Shown one piece after another: positions 1-7,132 of a DNA stretch of 64,000 nt. The position numbers and the translations under genes were made by a program. The notes beneath the pieces are model-generated. The model was not told where the DNA came from and made no database searches. It saw only the letters and a program-made list of their open reading frames with translations. The stretch's first letter is position 1. Each line of letters begins with the position of its first letter. The DNA is from G963674505 sp964575975 (GTDB lineage Bacteria > Desulfobacterota > Desulfobacteria > Desulfobacterales > SKZT01), in the NCBI GenBank assembly GCA_964575975.1, contig CAZNTU010000007.1, forward strand, positions 1 to 64,000, written 5' to 3'.

Positions 1-124
1 AACAAAACCGGACTGGAGTTTAAATACCGAAAACTCGATATTTTCATCACCCCAGTTCAATCCTATCCAAATTGAAATAATTGTTTAGCCAAGCGCTCAC
101 GACGGACGAGGCAATGTCGCGGTG

Positions 125-162
125 TTCCTGTAGCGCCACCTTCCACGGCGGCGCTACAGGAA
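125..162. repeat. 13-bp perfect inverted repeat (hairpin)
   Basis: Two 13-base arms (125-137 and 150-162, TTCCTGTAGCGCC and its complement) flank a 12-base loop. It lies just past the 3' end of the minus-strand peptidase gene. Neither strand has a U-run beyond the stem, so it is either an atypical terminator or a small repeat. The rest of 1-196 shows no gene. Confidence 0.6.
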
Positions 163-196
163 ACGACGCGACCCTGCCAGGCGAAGAAGAATCGTT

Positions 197-1492
197 TCAC
201 ACAAGCTCCCCGCCGTCGCGGGGACAGTGCTCGACCGCCGGATCGTAGACCAGCTCGCCGCATACGGAGCACATCCGGGGCTCTCTTTCGAAAAATTCGG
301 CGCTATCCTCGCGTGCGGCGAAGTAATCCTTCATTCTGGAATAGGCCGATTTCATGGTGTTCAGGAACTCGTCCAAGCCATCGTGATCGTACTGATTGGA
401 AAGCTTCTCGGCCGGGTGCCCGCAGCCGGGGCAAAAGTTTTCCTTTTCCCCGAGAATCTTCTCGCACTGGGGGCATCTTTTCACCGCCGACTCCTCTACG
501 GGCGGCTCCTTCTTCTCTCTTCTCTTGTATTCCCCCTTCTTGATCTTCCCGTATTCCGAGCCGTCGGCCCACTTGTCGATCTCCGACGCCCGCAAAACGG
601 CGAAGGGGTGGGACCTCCAAATATAGGACGAATAACGGTAGAACTTGTTGAGCCCCATGTCCTTGGTCAAGTTTTCGAACTGGCGGGCCTGCTCCAGAAA
701 GTCCCGCTCGCTCGTCATCTGCGATATGGACCTGGAACCGGCGGAGATTTTCATCAGGACTCGAATGATGGAATTTTTGTTGTCGGTGACCAAGAGGGAC
801 GCCCGGTCCGAGGACAGCTCCGCTTTTCTTCTCCACTCGGCGAGAGCCAGGTTCAAGGGCGCGACCAGCGACCTGAGCGGTCCCAGGAACCAAAGGCAGT
901 TTTTCAGAAAATCGTAGAGGGTGAGATACAGGACGTGATGGCACTTGATATGCCCCGCCTCGTGGGCGATTACCGCGAAAAGCTCGTCCTCGTCCAGCAG
1001 GTCCACCAGTTCCGAATGAAGGACGATCAGAGGATATTCGGTCCCGATGGTGAACGCGTTGGGCCTGGGATCCTGGAAAATGAAAACTTCGGGGACCGTC
1101 ACCCCCAAACTTTTCGCCGCCTGCTCCGCCATGTCGTAAACATGCCCCAGCGTGTTCGGGGTCGCTTTCAAGGCGTCCGCCATGGCCCTGACGCGAAACA
1201 GCCTCTCGTAGCCGTACTCCATCATCTTGCGCACCGCAAGGTCCAGTCCGGGCGCGTTGCGCAGAGCGTTGGTCGCGTTCTTGTCCAAGCCGTGGGCGAA
1301 AGACTCGGGCGACATGTCCAGATACGTCGGGGTGTCGAAACCGAGCCTGAGCCTGTACTCGAACTCGTGGCCGCAACCGGGCCTCGGGCATTTCAAGACC
1401 GCCATGTTCTTGGCCTTCGAAAGGGGCGCGACCTTCCTGTAGGAGCATTTTGGACAGTCGATAACCGCGGAAATCCGGGATTGTTCGCTCAT
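197..1492 (-). CDS. M48-family zinc metallopeptidase with zinc ribbons
   Basis: This 431-residue protein carries the HEAGH zinc-protease motif (H177, E178, H181) in an M48 (Ste24/HtpX-like) domain. A hydrophobic stretch follows the motif and an AELSSDRA segment probably supplies the third zinc ligand. Unusually, the catalytic domain sits between zinc ribbons: an N-terminal CPKC...CPRPGC pair, then CPQC...CPGC near residue 345 and CSVC...CPRDGG at the C terminus. No N-terminal signal peptide is visible, so the site of action is unclear. The ribbons suggest binding to a protein or nucleic-acid partner, which is an inference. The substrate is unknown. It is transcribed alone on the minus strand. 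Confidence 0.85.
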   Translation of the reverse strand: MSEQSRISAVIDCPKCSYRKVAPLSKAKNMAVLKCPRPGCGHEFEYRLRLGFDTPTYLDMSPESFAHGLDKNATNALRNAPGLDLAVRKMMEYGYERLFRVRAMADALKATPNTLGHVYDMAEQAAKSLGVTVPEVFIFQDPRPNAFTIGTEYPLIVLHSELVDLLDEDELFAVIAHEAGHIKCHHVLYLTLYDFLKNCLWFLGPLRSLVAPLNLALAEWRRKAELSSDRASLLVTDNKNSIIRVLMKISAGSRSISQMTSERDFLEQARQFENLTKDMGLNKFYRYSSYIWRSHPFAVLRASEIDKWADGSEYGKIKKGEYKRREKKEPPVEESAVKRCPQCEKILGEKENFCPGCGHPAEKLSNQYDHDGLDEFLNTMKSAYSRMKDYFAAREDSAEFFEREPRMCSVCGELVYDPAVEHCPRDGGELV

Positions 1493-1575
1493 GGCTCTAT
1501 TTTCCCCTCCTTTCTGGGTTGCTGGTTCGTTTTTTATTACCAGTCTTTCCGCCGATATTCAACTCGGAGCCGTTT

Positions 1576-1611
1576 AAAAAAAGCGGCGAACTCCTTCGAA
1601 GAATTCGCCGC
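1576..1611 (-). terminator. Rho-independent terminator for the ZraP-like gene
   Basis: An 8-bp inverted repeat (GCGGCGAA at 1583-1590 and TTCGCCGC at 1604-1611) is followed on the minus strand by seven U residues (1576-1582). It lies about 50 bp past the stop of the minus-strand gene at 1665-2135. Confidence 0.7.
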
Positions 1612-1664
1612 CAAACTTCTATAGACTTGCCCCCAGAGGAGGTAGCTTGCCTCCCGGATCACGC

Positions 1665-2135
1665 CTACCTACAGCAGTATCCGCCGCCCCGGCCGTATCC
1701 TTTTCCTTGACCATAGCCCGGACACGGCCTGTGGTCGGGGTTCTCCTTTCGCATCTTCAACTCGAATTCGAGACCTTTCTGGCTCAGATCGGCCTCTATC
1801 CCCGAAATTTCCTTTTGAAGATTGGACGCAACCTGTACATCGGGATTTTCCTTGGCCAATTCGCTTCTCAGCGCCATTTCCTTCTCGTAAAGATTTCGCC
1901 GAAGACCTTCGGTGGATTTCACGAAATCCGCCCACGGTCCGGTCTCCTGCCCTTGGTTCTGGTTTAAGTACGGGCAATTGCCGTAGGCCCGGGGGCATCC
2001 ATAATCGCTCCACCTGGGTCCCCCGCCCCAGCCACCGCATCCATATCCGGGTCCCCAACCGGCAAAGGCCAGCGTGGCGACTCCAACCACGGCTATGATC
2101 GTCGTCATGATTGCCAATCTGGTTTTTCCGTTCAT
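1665..2135 (-). CDS. ZraP/Spy-like periplasmic metal-stress protein
   Basis: This 156-residue protein begins with a signal peptide (hydrophobic core about residues 7-25, ending in AFA). A Gly/Trp/Cys-rich segment follows, then a helical stretch (about 65-130), and a Cys/Gly-rich tail ending in CCR. The layout matches the ZraP/Spy/CpxP periplasmic proteins, which act as metal-binding chaperones in envelope stress. A good GGAGG Shine-Dalgarno lies just before the ATG. The Gly/Cys-rich ends suggest metal binding, but no specific metal can be named. Family assignment rests on architecture, not on a diagnostic motif. Confidence 0.65.
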   Translation of the reverse strand: MNGKTRLAIMTTIIAVVGVATLAFAGWGPGYGCGGWGGGPRWSDYGCPRAYGNCPYLNQNQGQETGPWADFVKSTEGLRRNLYEKEMALRSELAKENPDVQVASNLQKEISGIEADLSQKGLEFELKMRKENPDHRPCPGYGQGKGYGRGGGYCCR

Positions 2136-2433
2136 TTTTTACCTCCTTGTTCATTTAGATCTTCGCAAGTTTTTCGCGGACGCGATTTCACTTTGCTCTC
2201 GCATACGATTAAAGCAACCGCCGTGCCAAACAATAGAAAGAACATTTTTTTCTTTCGAATCGTCCTTTTCAACGAAAACATGATAATACAGAAAACGGTT
2301 TTTTAAAATCAACCGGATCGCCTTGCAGACCGAAATCGGGAATTTTATTCACATATTGTTCGATTCGCTTTGGAAAGCGGAGCAAAAATCTACATGTCGA
2401 TTCGTGGTAAATGGAAAAAATTTGGAGGCTGCA

Positions 2434-2985
2434 ATGCGAACCACATCTTGGGTGGTGCTTACAGGCGCGCCCTGTTCGGGAAAGACGTCGGTTATTCTGG
2501 ATTTGGCGGACCGGGGATTTCGGGTAGTCCACGAAGTCGCGCGGGCTTACATCGAGGAGATGTTGAAATCCGGACGCACTATCGAGCAGATCAAGGCCGA
2601 CGAACTCGCTTTCGAGCGCGTCATTCTCTACCGAAAGCTCGAAATCGAAAAGGACTTGCCGGATGACGAAACCATATTTTTCGACAGGGCCGTGCCGGAC
2701 AGCGTCGCCTATTTCCAGGCCGCGAACCTCGATACGGCAGAGCCGCTGGAAAAGAGCCGCCTGGTTCTGTATCGCCGAGTGTTTCACTTGGAGCGGCTTC
2801 CTTTCCGTAAGGACCATGCGAGGTCCGAAGACCAGGAAAAGACGGAAAGATTGGACCGTCTTTTAAAACGCGGCTACGAAGCGCTGGGATACGCGCCGGT
2901 CCTGGTGCCGGCCGTTCCAGTGAAGGAACGGGCCGAATTCATTTTGGAACGTTTGCGAGCAGACGGTTTTTCTCCGCGTCCGTAA
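2434..2985 (+). CDS. AAA_28-type P-loop ATPase/kinase
   Basis: This 183-residue P-loop protein has Walker A GAPCSGKT near residues 10-17 and a following segment with FDRAVPDS, resembling the AAA_28 family of predicted nucleotide or metabolite kinases. The open frame extends further upstream, but the ATG at 2434 has GGAGG 5 bases before it and begins right at the conserved domain, so it was chosen. Its 3' end overlaps the convergent pseudouridine synthase by 47 bp. The substrate is unknown. Confidence 0.75.
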   Translation: MRTTSWVVLTGAPCSGKTSVILDLADRGFRVVHEVARAYIEEMLKSGRTIEQIKADELAFERVILYRKLEIEKDLPDDETIFFDRAVPDSVAYFQAANLDTAEPLEKSRLVLYRRVFHLERLPFRKDHARSEDQEKTERLDRLLKRGYEALGYAPVLVPAVPVKERAEFILERLRADGFSPRP

Positions 2986-3637
2986 GATAGCGCCATTTTC
3001 CCTCCGGAAGATTTCCCAGGCGGACGTTGGCCACGCGGATTCGTTTCAGCTCGGTTACCCGGTTTCCCACTTTCCGGACCATCCTTCGGATTTGCCGGTT
3101 TCTGCCCTCTTTCAGGACGATCTTGAAGCTGGTAGGCGAAACGAATTTCACGCGGGCGGGCCGCGTTTTCGTTCCCAGGATTTTCAGGCCTTTTTCGAAG
3201 GCCGTCAACGCGCCCCGGGGAATCGGTTCCGCGACGGAAACCACGTATTCCTTTTCGTGGTCGAAGGAGGGATGGGTCAGACGCAGATGGAGGTCGCCGT
3301 CGTTGGTGAGAAGCAAAAGTCCCGTGGAGTCCTTGTCTAACCTTCCGACGGGATAGACGCGCCGGCTGACGTCAACCAAGTCCAGCACGATTTTCTCCCC
3401 CGGATGGTCGCAACTGGTGACGTATCCCAAGGGCTTGTTCAATGCTATATATATAAGGTGTTCCTCGATGGAAACCGGGTTGCCCTCGACGAGCACATTG
3501 TCCTTTTCCGGATCGACCTTCGAGCCGAGCTGGCTGACAACTTGGCCGTTGACCGTCACTTTCCCCTCGACGACCAGCATTTCCGCGTGCCGTCTCGAGC
3601 AGTAGCCGGACATGGCGATGTATTTTTGAAGTCTCAT
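2939..3637 (-). CDS. rluB: rRNA pseudouridine synthase, RsuA/RluB family
   Basis: The 232-residue protein has an N-terminal S4 RNA-binding domain (residues 1-60) and an RsuA/RluB/E/F catalytic domain. The catalytic Asp is in the GRLDKDSTGLLLLTNDGD block near residue 100, and KEGRNRQIRRM is the conserved C-terminal signature. It should isomerise a uridine in 23S or 16S rRNA. The exact target cannot be told from sequence, so rluB is the best-guess symbol (rsuA and rluE/F are the alternatives). The 3' end overlaps the convergent ATPase gene by 47 bp. Confidence 0.85.
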   Translation of the reverse strand: MRLQKYIAMSGYCSRRHAEMLVVEGKVTVNGQVVSQLGSKVDPEKDNVLVEGNPVSIEEHLIYIALNKPLGYVTSCDHPGEKIVLDLVDVSRRVYPVGRLDKDSTGLLLLTNDGDLHLRLTHPSFDHEKEYVVSVAEPIPRGALTAFEKGLKILGTKTRPARVKFVSPTSFKIVLKEGRNRQIRRMVRKVGNRVTELKRIRVANVRLGNLPEGKWRYLTDAEKNRLLANVPK

Positions 3638-3671
3638 GGATAAAATTATTTTTCGGACGGAACCCGACCGA

Positions 3672-4856
3672 TCAGGAACGGTAGTCGGCGTTGATCTTCA
3701 CGTAGTCGTAGGAAAAATCGCAGGTGTAGACGGACGCCGTTCCGTTTCCCATTTTCAAATCTACGCCGACGACGTATTCCGCCTTCTTCATGACCAGCGT
3801 GGCTTGCCTTTCGATTTCGATGCCCCGCCCTCTCCCGTTCTGGCACATCAGGACGTCGTCGAAATAGACGTCGATCCGGTCCTGCTCCAATGGAATTCCA
3901 GCGCGTCCGACTGCCGCCAGGATTCGGCCCCAGTTGGCGTCCTCGCCGAAAAAGGCGGTTTTCACCAGGTTCGAGTTGGCGACGGTGGATGCGGCCGCAT
4001 AGGCGTCGTCGTCGCTGAGCGCTCCCCGGACTCTGATTTCGACAAACTTGGTGGCTCCCTCGCCGTCCTTGACCATCATCTTGGCAAGCGCAAGAAGAAC
4101 GTCGTCTAGCACCCTTTGAAAGACGGCCTTGTGGACCGAGTTTTCAATGACCGCCCCCGAGGCCCCGTTGGCCAGAACGAGGGCCGTGTCGTTGGTGCTG
4201 GTGTCTCCGTCGATGGTAATCCGGTTGAACGATCTTTCGGAGGCCATGTACATGGCGTAGGACAAATAGTCGGGGTCGGCGTTTATGTCCGTGCAGACGA
4301 AACAAAGCATGGTGGCCATGTCGGGCCGGATCATTCCCGCGCCCTTGGCGATGGCGGTCACGGTAAATGTCTTTCCGTTGATTCGTCCCGTCTGGCTGAC
4401 CAGTTTGGGAATGGTGTCGGTGGTCATCATGGCGATCGAAAGGTCCGAAAAACCATCGGGCGCCAGGCTTTTTGCAAGCAACGGAATCGCCTTTTCTACC
4501 TTGGGCATGGGCATAGGAGCGCCGATCACGCCGGTCGAGGCCACGAGCACCTCGTCGCGTTCAATGCCAAGCTCCAAAGCCGCCAGCCGCGCCATGGCCT
4601 TGGCATCCTCTATCCCTTCAGGGCCGGTGCAGCAATTTGCACATCCGCTGTTCACAAGGATCGCACGCGCCTCGCCATTTTGGATCAGTCGCTTGTCCAA
4701 AATCACCGGGGCCGCTTGCACCAAATTCCGGGTGAACACGCCCCCCACCTTCGCCGGTCTCTCGGAAAAAATCAGCCCCAGATCCAGTACGCCTTCTTTC
4801 TTTATGTTCGCCGCGACTCCGGCGGCACGAAAACCAGGACATCCGATCTTTTCCAT
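3672..4856 (-). CDS. argJ: ArgJ, bifunctional ornithine/glutamate N-acetyltransferase
   Basis: ArgJ recycles the acetyl group from N-acetylornithine to glutamate in arginine biosynthesis and often makes N-acetylglutamate from acetyl-CoA. The 394-residue protein has the autocleavage site of the family, ATML with the nucleophilic Thr near residue 182, as well as STGVIG and the C-terminal ANWGRILAAVG block. The usual family length is about 390-410. The frame opens at a TTG (4865), but the ATG at 4856 has better spacing from an AGGTGA Shine-Dalgarno. No other arg gene is in the window. Whether it is mono- or bifunctional cannot be read from the sequence. Confidence 0.93.
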   Translation of the reverse strand: MEKIGCPGFRAAGVAANIKKEGVLDLGLIFSERPAKVGGVFTRNLVQAAPVILDKRLIQNGEARAILVNSGCANCCTGPEGIEDAKAMARLAALELGIERDEVLVASTGVIGAPMPMPKVEKAIPLLAKSLAPDGFSDLSIAMMTTDTIPKLVSQTGRINGKTFTVTAIAKGAGMIRPDMATMLCFVCTDINADPDYLSYAMYMASERSFNRITIDGDTSTNDTALVLANGASGAVIENSVHKAVFQRVLDDVLLALAKMMVKDGEGATKFVEIRVRGALSDDDAYAAASTVANSNLVKTAFFGEDANWGRILAAVGRAGIPLEQDRIDVYFDDVLMCQNGRGRGIEIERQATLVMKKAEYVVGVDLKMGNGTASVYTCDFSYDYVKINADYRS

Positions 4857-5173
4857 TTTTACCAATCACCTGTCTTTTTATTCGTTTTCATCTTCCAAAA
4901 GCGATCAATGACAACCGATTTTCCACATAATCCAGTCGCCAAAGCGGCCGTTTGGCTTTCCGACTTCCCCCGTTTACTTAGAATTTTCAAAAGATTTCAT
5001 TTGACAGATAATTACATGGTTGTCAATCGGGTAAATGGGGTAAAATTTCGATATAGAAGACTGGATCGAAATCCACGCTACAACGTTTCATTTCACAGCC
5101 ATCCGTGGTTTGACACGGCGGATGTTTTCACTTAAAGTTTTTTAAAACTTTTTTAAACGATCGGGGTGGCCGT

Positions 5174-5350
5174 ATGAAAAAAATAAAATGCGAGAATTGC
5201 GGAGAGTCGTTGTATTTGGCGAGAAGGTGAAACCGGGTGTGTCTGCGCTGCAGGTACTGCGGCCGAGAATATTCGTTGGAAAGCATCAAAGGACTCTTAG
5301 ACGACGAGCTGGAAGAAATGCTGGCGAATGTCCGCTGCGACCGGCTCTGA
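5174..5350 (+). CDS. Dual-CXXC small selenoprotein (UGA = Sec19)
   Basis: Reading from the ATG at 5174, codon 19 is TGA (5228-5230), after which the same frame stays open for 39 more codons to a TGA at 5348-5350. The 58-residue product has CENC (6-9) before the UGA and CLRC-CRYC-type cysteines just after it, then an acidic helix with DDELEEML. The cysteine framework spans the UGA, which is hard to explain if the UGA were a stop. A SECIS-like hairpin follows at 5247-5263. The cell decodes UGA elsewhere (selD in this window). The layout fits the annotated family of dual-CXXC-motif small (seleno)proteins, whose function is unknown. Conventional gene callers would miss it. Confidence 0.72.
5247..5263 (+). 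promoter_or_regulatory. Bacterial SECIS-like hairpin of the small selenoprotein
   Basis: A 17-base hairpin (GCTGCAG / CTGCGGC with one G-U pair and a GTA apex) starts 16 nt after the UGA at 5228-5230. The position and the G-U in the apical loop fit the bacterial SECIS element recognised by SelB. Confidence 0.6.
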
Positions 5351-5456
5351 CATTGCAAGCGACCGAAGCTTCGATTCGACGCTCTCGCCTGCGATGTTTT
5401 ATCAAGCCTCCTCGACTCCGCCCCCGAAAAGAATCTCGAAAAATCCGGTGGACCAA

Positions 5457-6383
5457 ATGATCGTACTGAACTGCCTGTTTCCCGTATTCGCCTTGATCCT
5501 GCTGGGAAGCCTCTTAAAAAGGTACGGCCTGAGCAACGAGGCGTTTTCGAAAACCTCGGACCGGCTGGTGTATTTCGTCTTTTTTCCGGCAATGCTTTTC
5601 TGGAAAATCGGCGGTTCGTCCCCCGCGACCGCTTCGGATGCCGCGCTTTGCGTGGCCGCCTTGTGCGCGCTGGGTTCCGTCTACGTTTTGAGCTGCCTGG
5701 CCATGGGCGTTTTCAAGGTCGGACGGTTCCAGGCGGGGGCGTTCTCCCAGAGCTGCTACCGGTTCAACACCTACATCGGGGTCGCCATTGTGCTGAACGT
5801 TTCGGGCGAGACCGGCATGCGACTGTTCGGTATTTTGATTGGGTTCCTGATTCCCGTCATCAACGTGCTGTCGGTATCCACGCTGATCTGGTTTTCGGGA
5901 AAGAGCTTCGGGATGCGGGAGCGGATTGGACTGGCTTTGAAGTCGATCGTTTCCAATCCCTTGATTCTGTCGTGCATAGCGGGAATCGCCTACGCCAGGT
6001 TCGTCAATTTCTTTCCCGCGTTTTTGAACAACACGTTCCAGTTGTTGTCGTACGCGACGCTGCCGCTGGCTCTCTTTTCCATCGGCGGGGCGCTGACCCC
6101 GAAAGCTCTGAAGGGACACTTCAAGGTTTCCTTTATAGCCTCCGCGATCAAACTGGCCGTATACCCCGTGATCGGATTCTGGTTTTTCCGGTGGTTCGGA
6201 ATCGGAGGCGAAGCCTTCAAAGTCGGCATGATCTATTTGGCGCTTCCGGCCTCCACCGCCATTTACGTGCTTTCGTCCCAGCTCTACAGCGATACGGAAC
6301 TGGCCTCGGCATCCATCGCCATGTCCACCGTCCTGTCCTTTTTCTCCCTGTCGGCCGTATTGCTGATGGAACAGACCGGATAG
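5457..6383 (+). CDS. AEC-family membrane transporter
   Basis: This 308-residue polytopic membrane protein has about ten hydrophobic segments in the two-times-five pattern of the auxin efflux carrier (AEC) family, with the conserved ATLPLALFSIGGAL block in the second half and ALPASTAIYVLSSQ near the end. Members export or import small organic acids in bacteria, so the substrate here is unknown. The frame opens at 5328, but the ATG at 5457 starts directly on the first membrane segment. It is followed after 8 bp by truA, so the two may be co-transcribed. Confidence 0.85.
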   Translation: MIVLNCLFPVFALILLGSLLKRYGLSNEAFSKTSDRLVYFVFFPAMLFWKIGGSSPATASDAALCVAALCALGSVYVLSCLAMGVFKVGRFQAGAFSQSCYRFNTYIGVAIVLNVSGETGMRLFGILIGFLIPVINVLSVSTLIWFSGKSFGMRERIGLALKSIVSNPLILSCIAGIAYARFVNFFPAFLNNTFQLLSYATLPLALFSIGGALTPKALKGHFKVSFIASAIKLAVYPVIGFWFFRWFGIGGEAFKVGMIYLALPASTAIYVLSSQLYSDTELASASIAMSTVLSFFSLSAVLLMEQTG

Positions 6384-6391
6384 GGGGCGCC

Positions 6392-7132
6392 ATGAACAAC
6401 TTCAAGCTGGTGATCGAATACGACGGCGCCGCATACAGCGGGTGGCAAAGGCAAAAAGAGGACCGAACGATTCAGGGCGAAATCGAAAACGCACTTCGGA
6501 TCATGACGCGCGAAAAGGTGGTCCTGGTCGGCTCCGGAAGGACCGACGCGGGCGTCCATGCCCTGGGACAGACTGCCAACTTCAAGACGAACGCCCGGAT
6601 TCCTCCGGAGGCGTTCCAGAAAGGATTGAACAGTCTCTTGGACGGGGACATCGCGATCAAATCGTGCGAATCGGTTACGCTCGATTTCCACGCCCGGTTC
6701 GACGTCGTCAAAAAGGCCTATCGATACCGGATATCGAACCGCTCCGTCCCTGCGGCGGTGGGAAGACATTACCTCTGGCACATCCGTCGTCCGGTGGACA
6801 CGAACGCCATGGCGAAAGCCGCATTCCGTTTTCTCGGAGAACACGACTTCAAGGCGTTCGAAGGAAGCGGAAGCCCCCGTGCGAGCACCATAAGGCGCGT
6901 TTTCAAATCCGAACTCTCCTTGGGCGACGACGGTCTGATAACGTACGATATCGAGGCGAACGGCTTTTTGAGATTCATGGTCAGAAACATTGTGGGAACC
7001 TTGGCGGAGGTCGGTCGAGGGAAAATCGGGCCGGAGGACATTCCCGGAATTTTCGAGTCCGGGGATAGAAGCCTGGCCGGGGCGACCGCTCCTCCCCAAG
7101 GACTCTTTCTCGTGTCGGTGGAATATTCGTGA
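6392..7132 (+). CDS. truA: tRNA pseudouridine(38-40) synthase TruA
   Basis: TruA modifies uridines 38-40 in the anticodon arm of tRNAs. The 246-residue protein has the catalytic motif GRTDAGVHA with Asp52, the YDGAAYSGWQRQ start and the FLRFMVRNIVGTL block near residue 195, and is close to normal length. The ATG at 6392 follows a GGGGGCG-type ribosome site. The stop overlaps the GTG start of the next gene (GTGA), so translation of the permease is probably coupled to it. Confidence 0.95.
   Translation: MNNFKLVIEYDGAAYSGWQRQKEDRTIQGEIENALRIMTREKVVLVGSGRTDAGVHALGQTANFKTNARIPPEAFQKGLNSLLDGDIAIKSCESVTLDFHARFDVVKKAYRYRISNRSVPAAVGRHYLWHIRRPVDTNAMAKAAFRFLGEHDFKAFEGSGSPRASTIRRVFKSELSLGDDGLITYDIEANGFLRFMVRNIVGTLAEVGRGKIGPEDIPGIFESGDRSLAGATAPPQGLFLVSVEYS

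Noticed and set aside
227..1624. 465-codon plus-strand frame opposite the M48 peptidase
   Set aside because: It is a shadow of the peptidase gene; the HEAGH motif and ribbons on the minus strand decide the strand.
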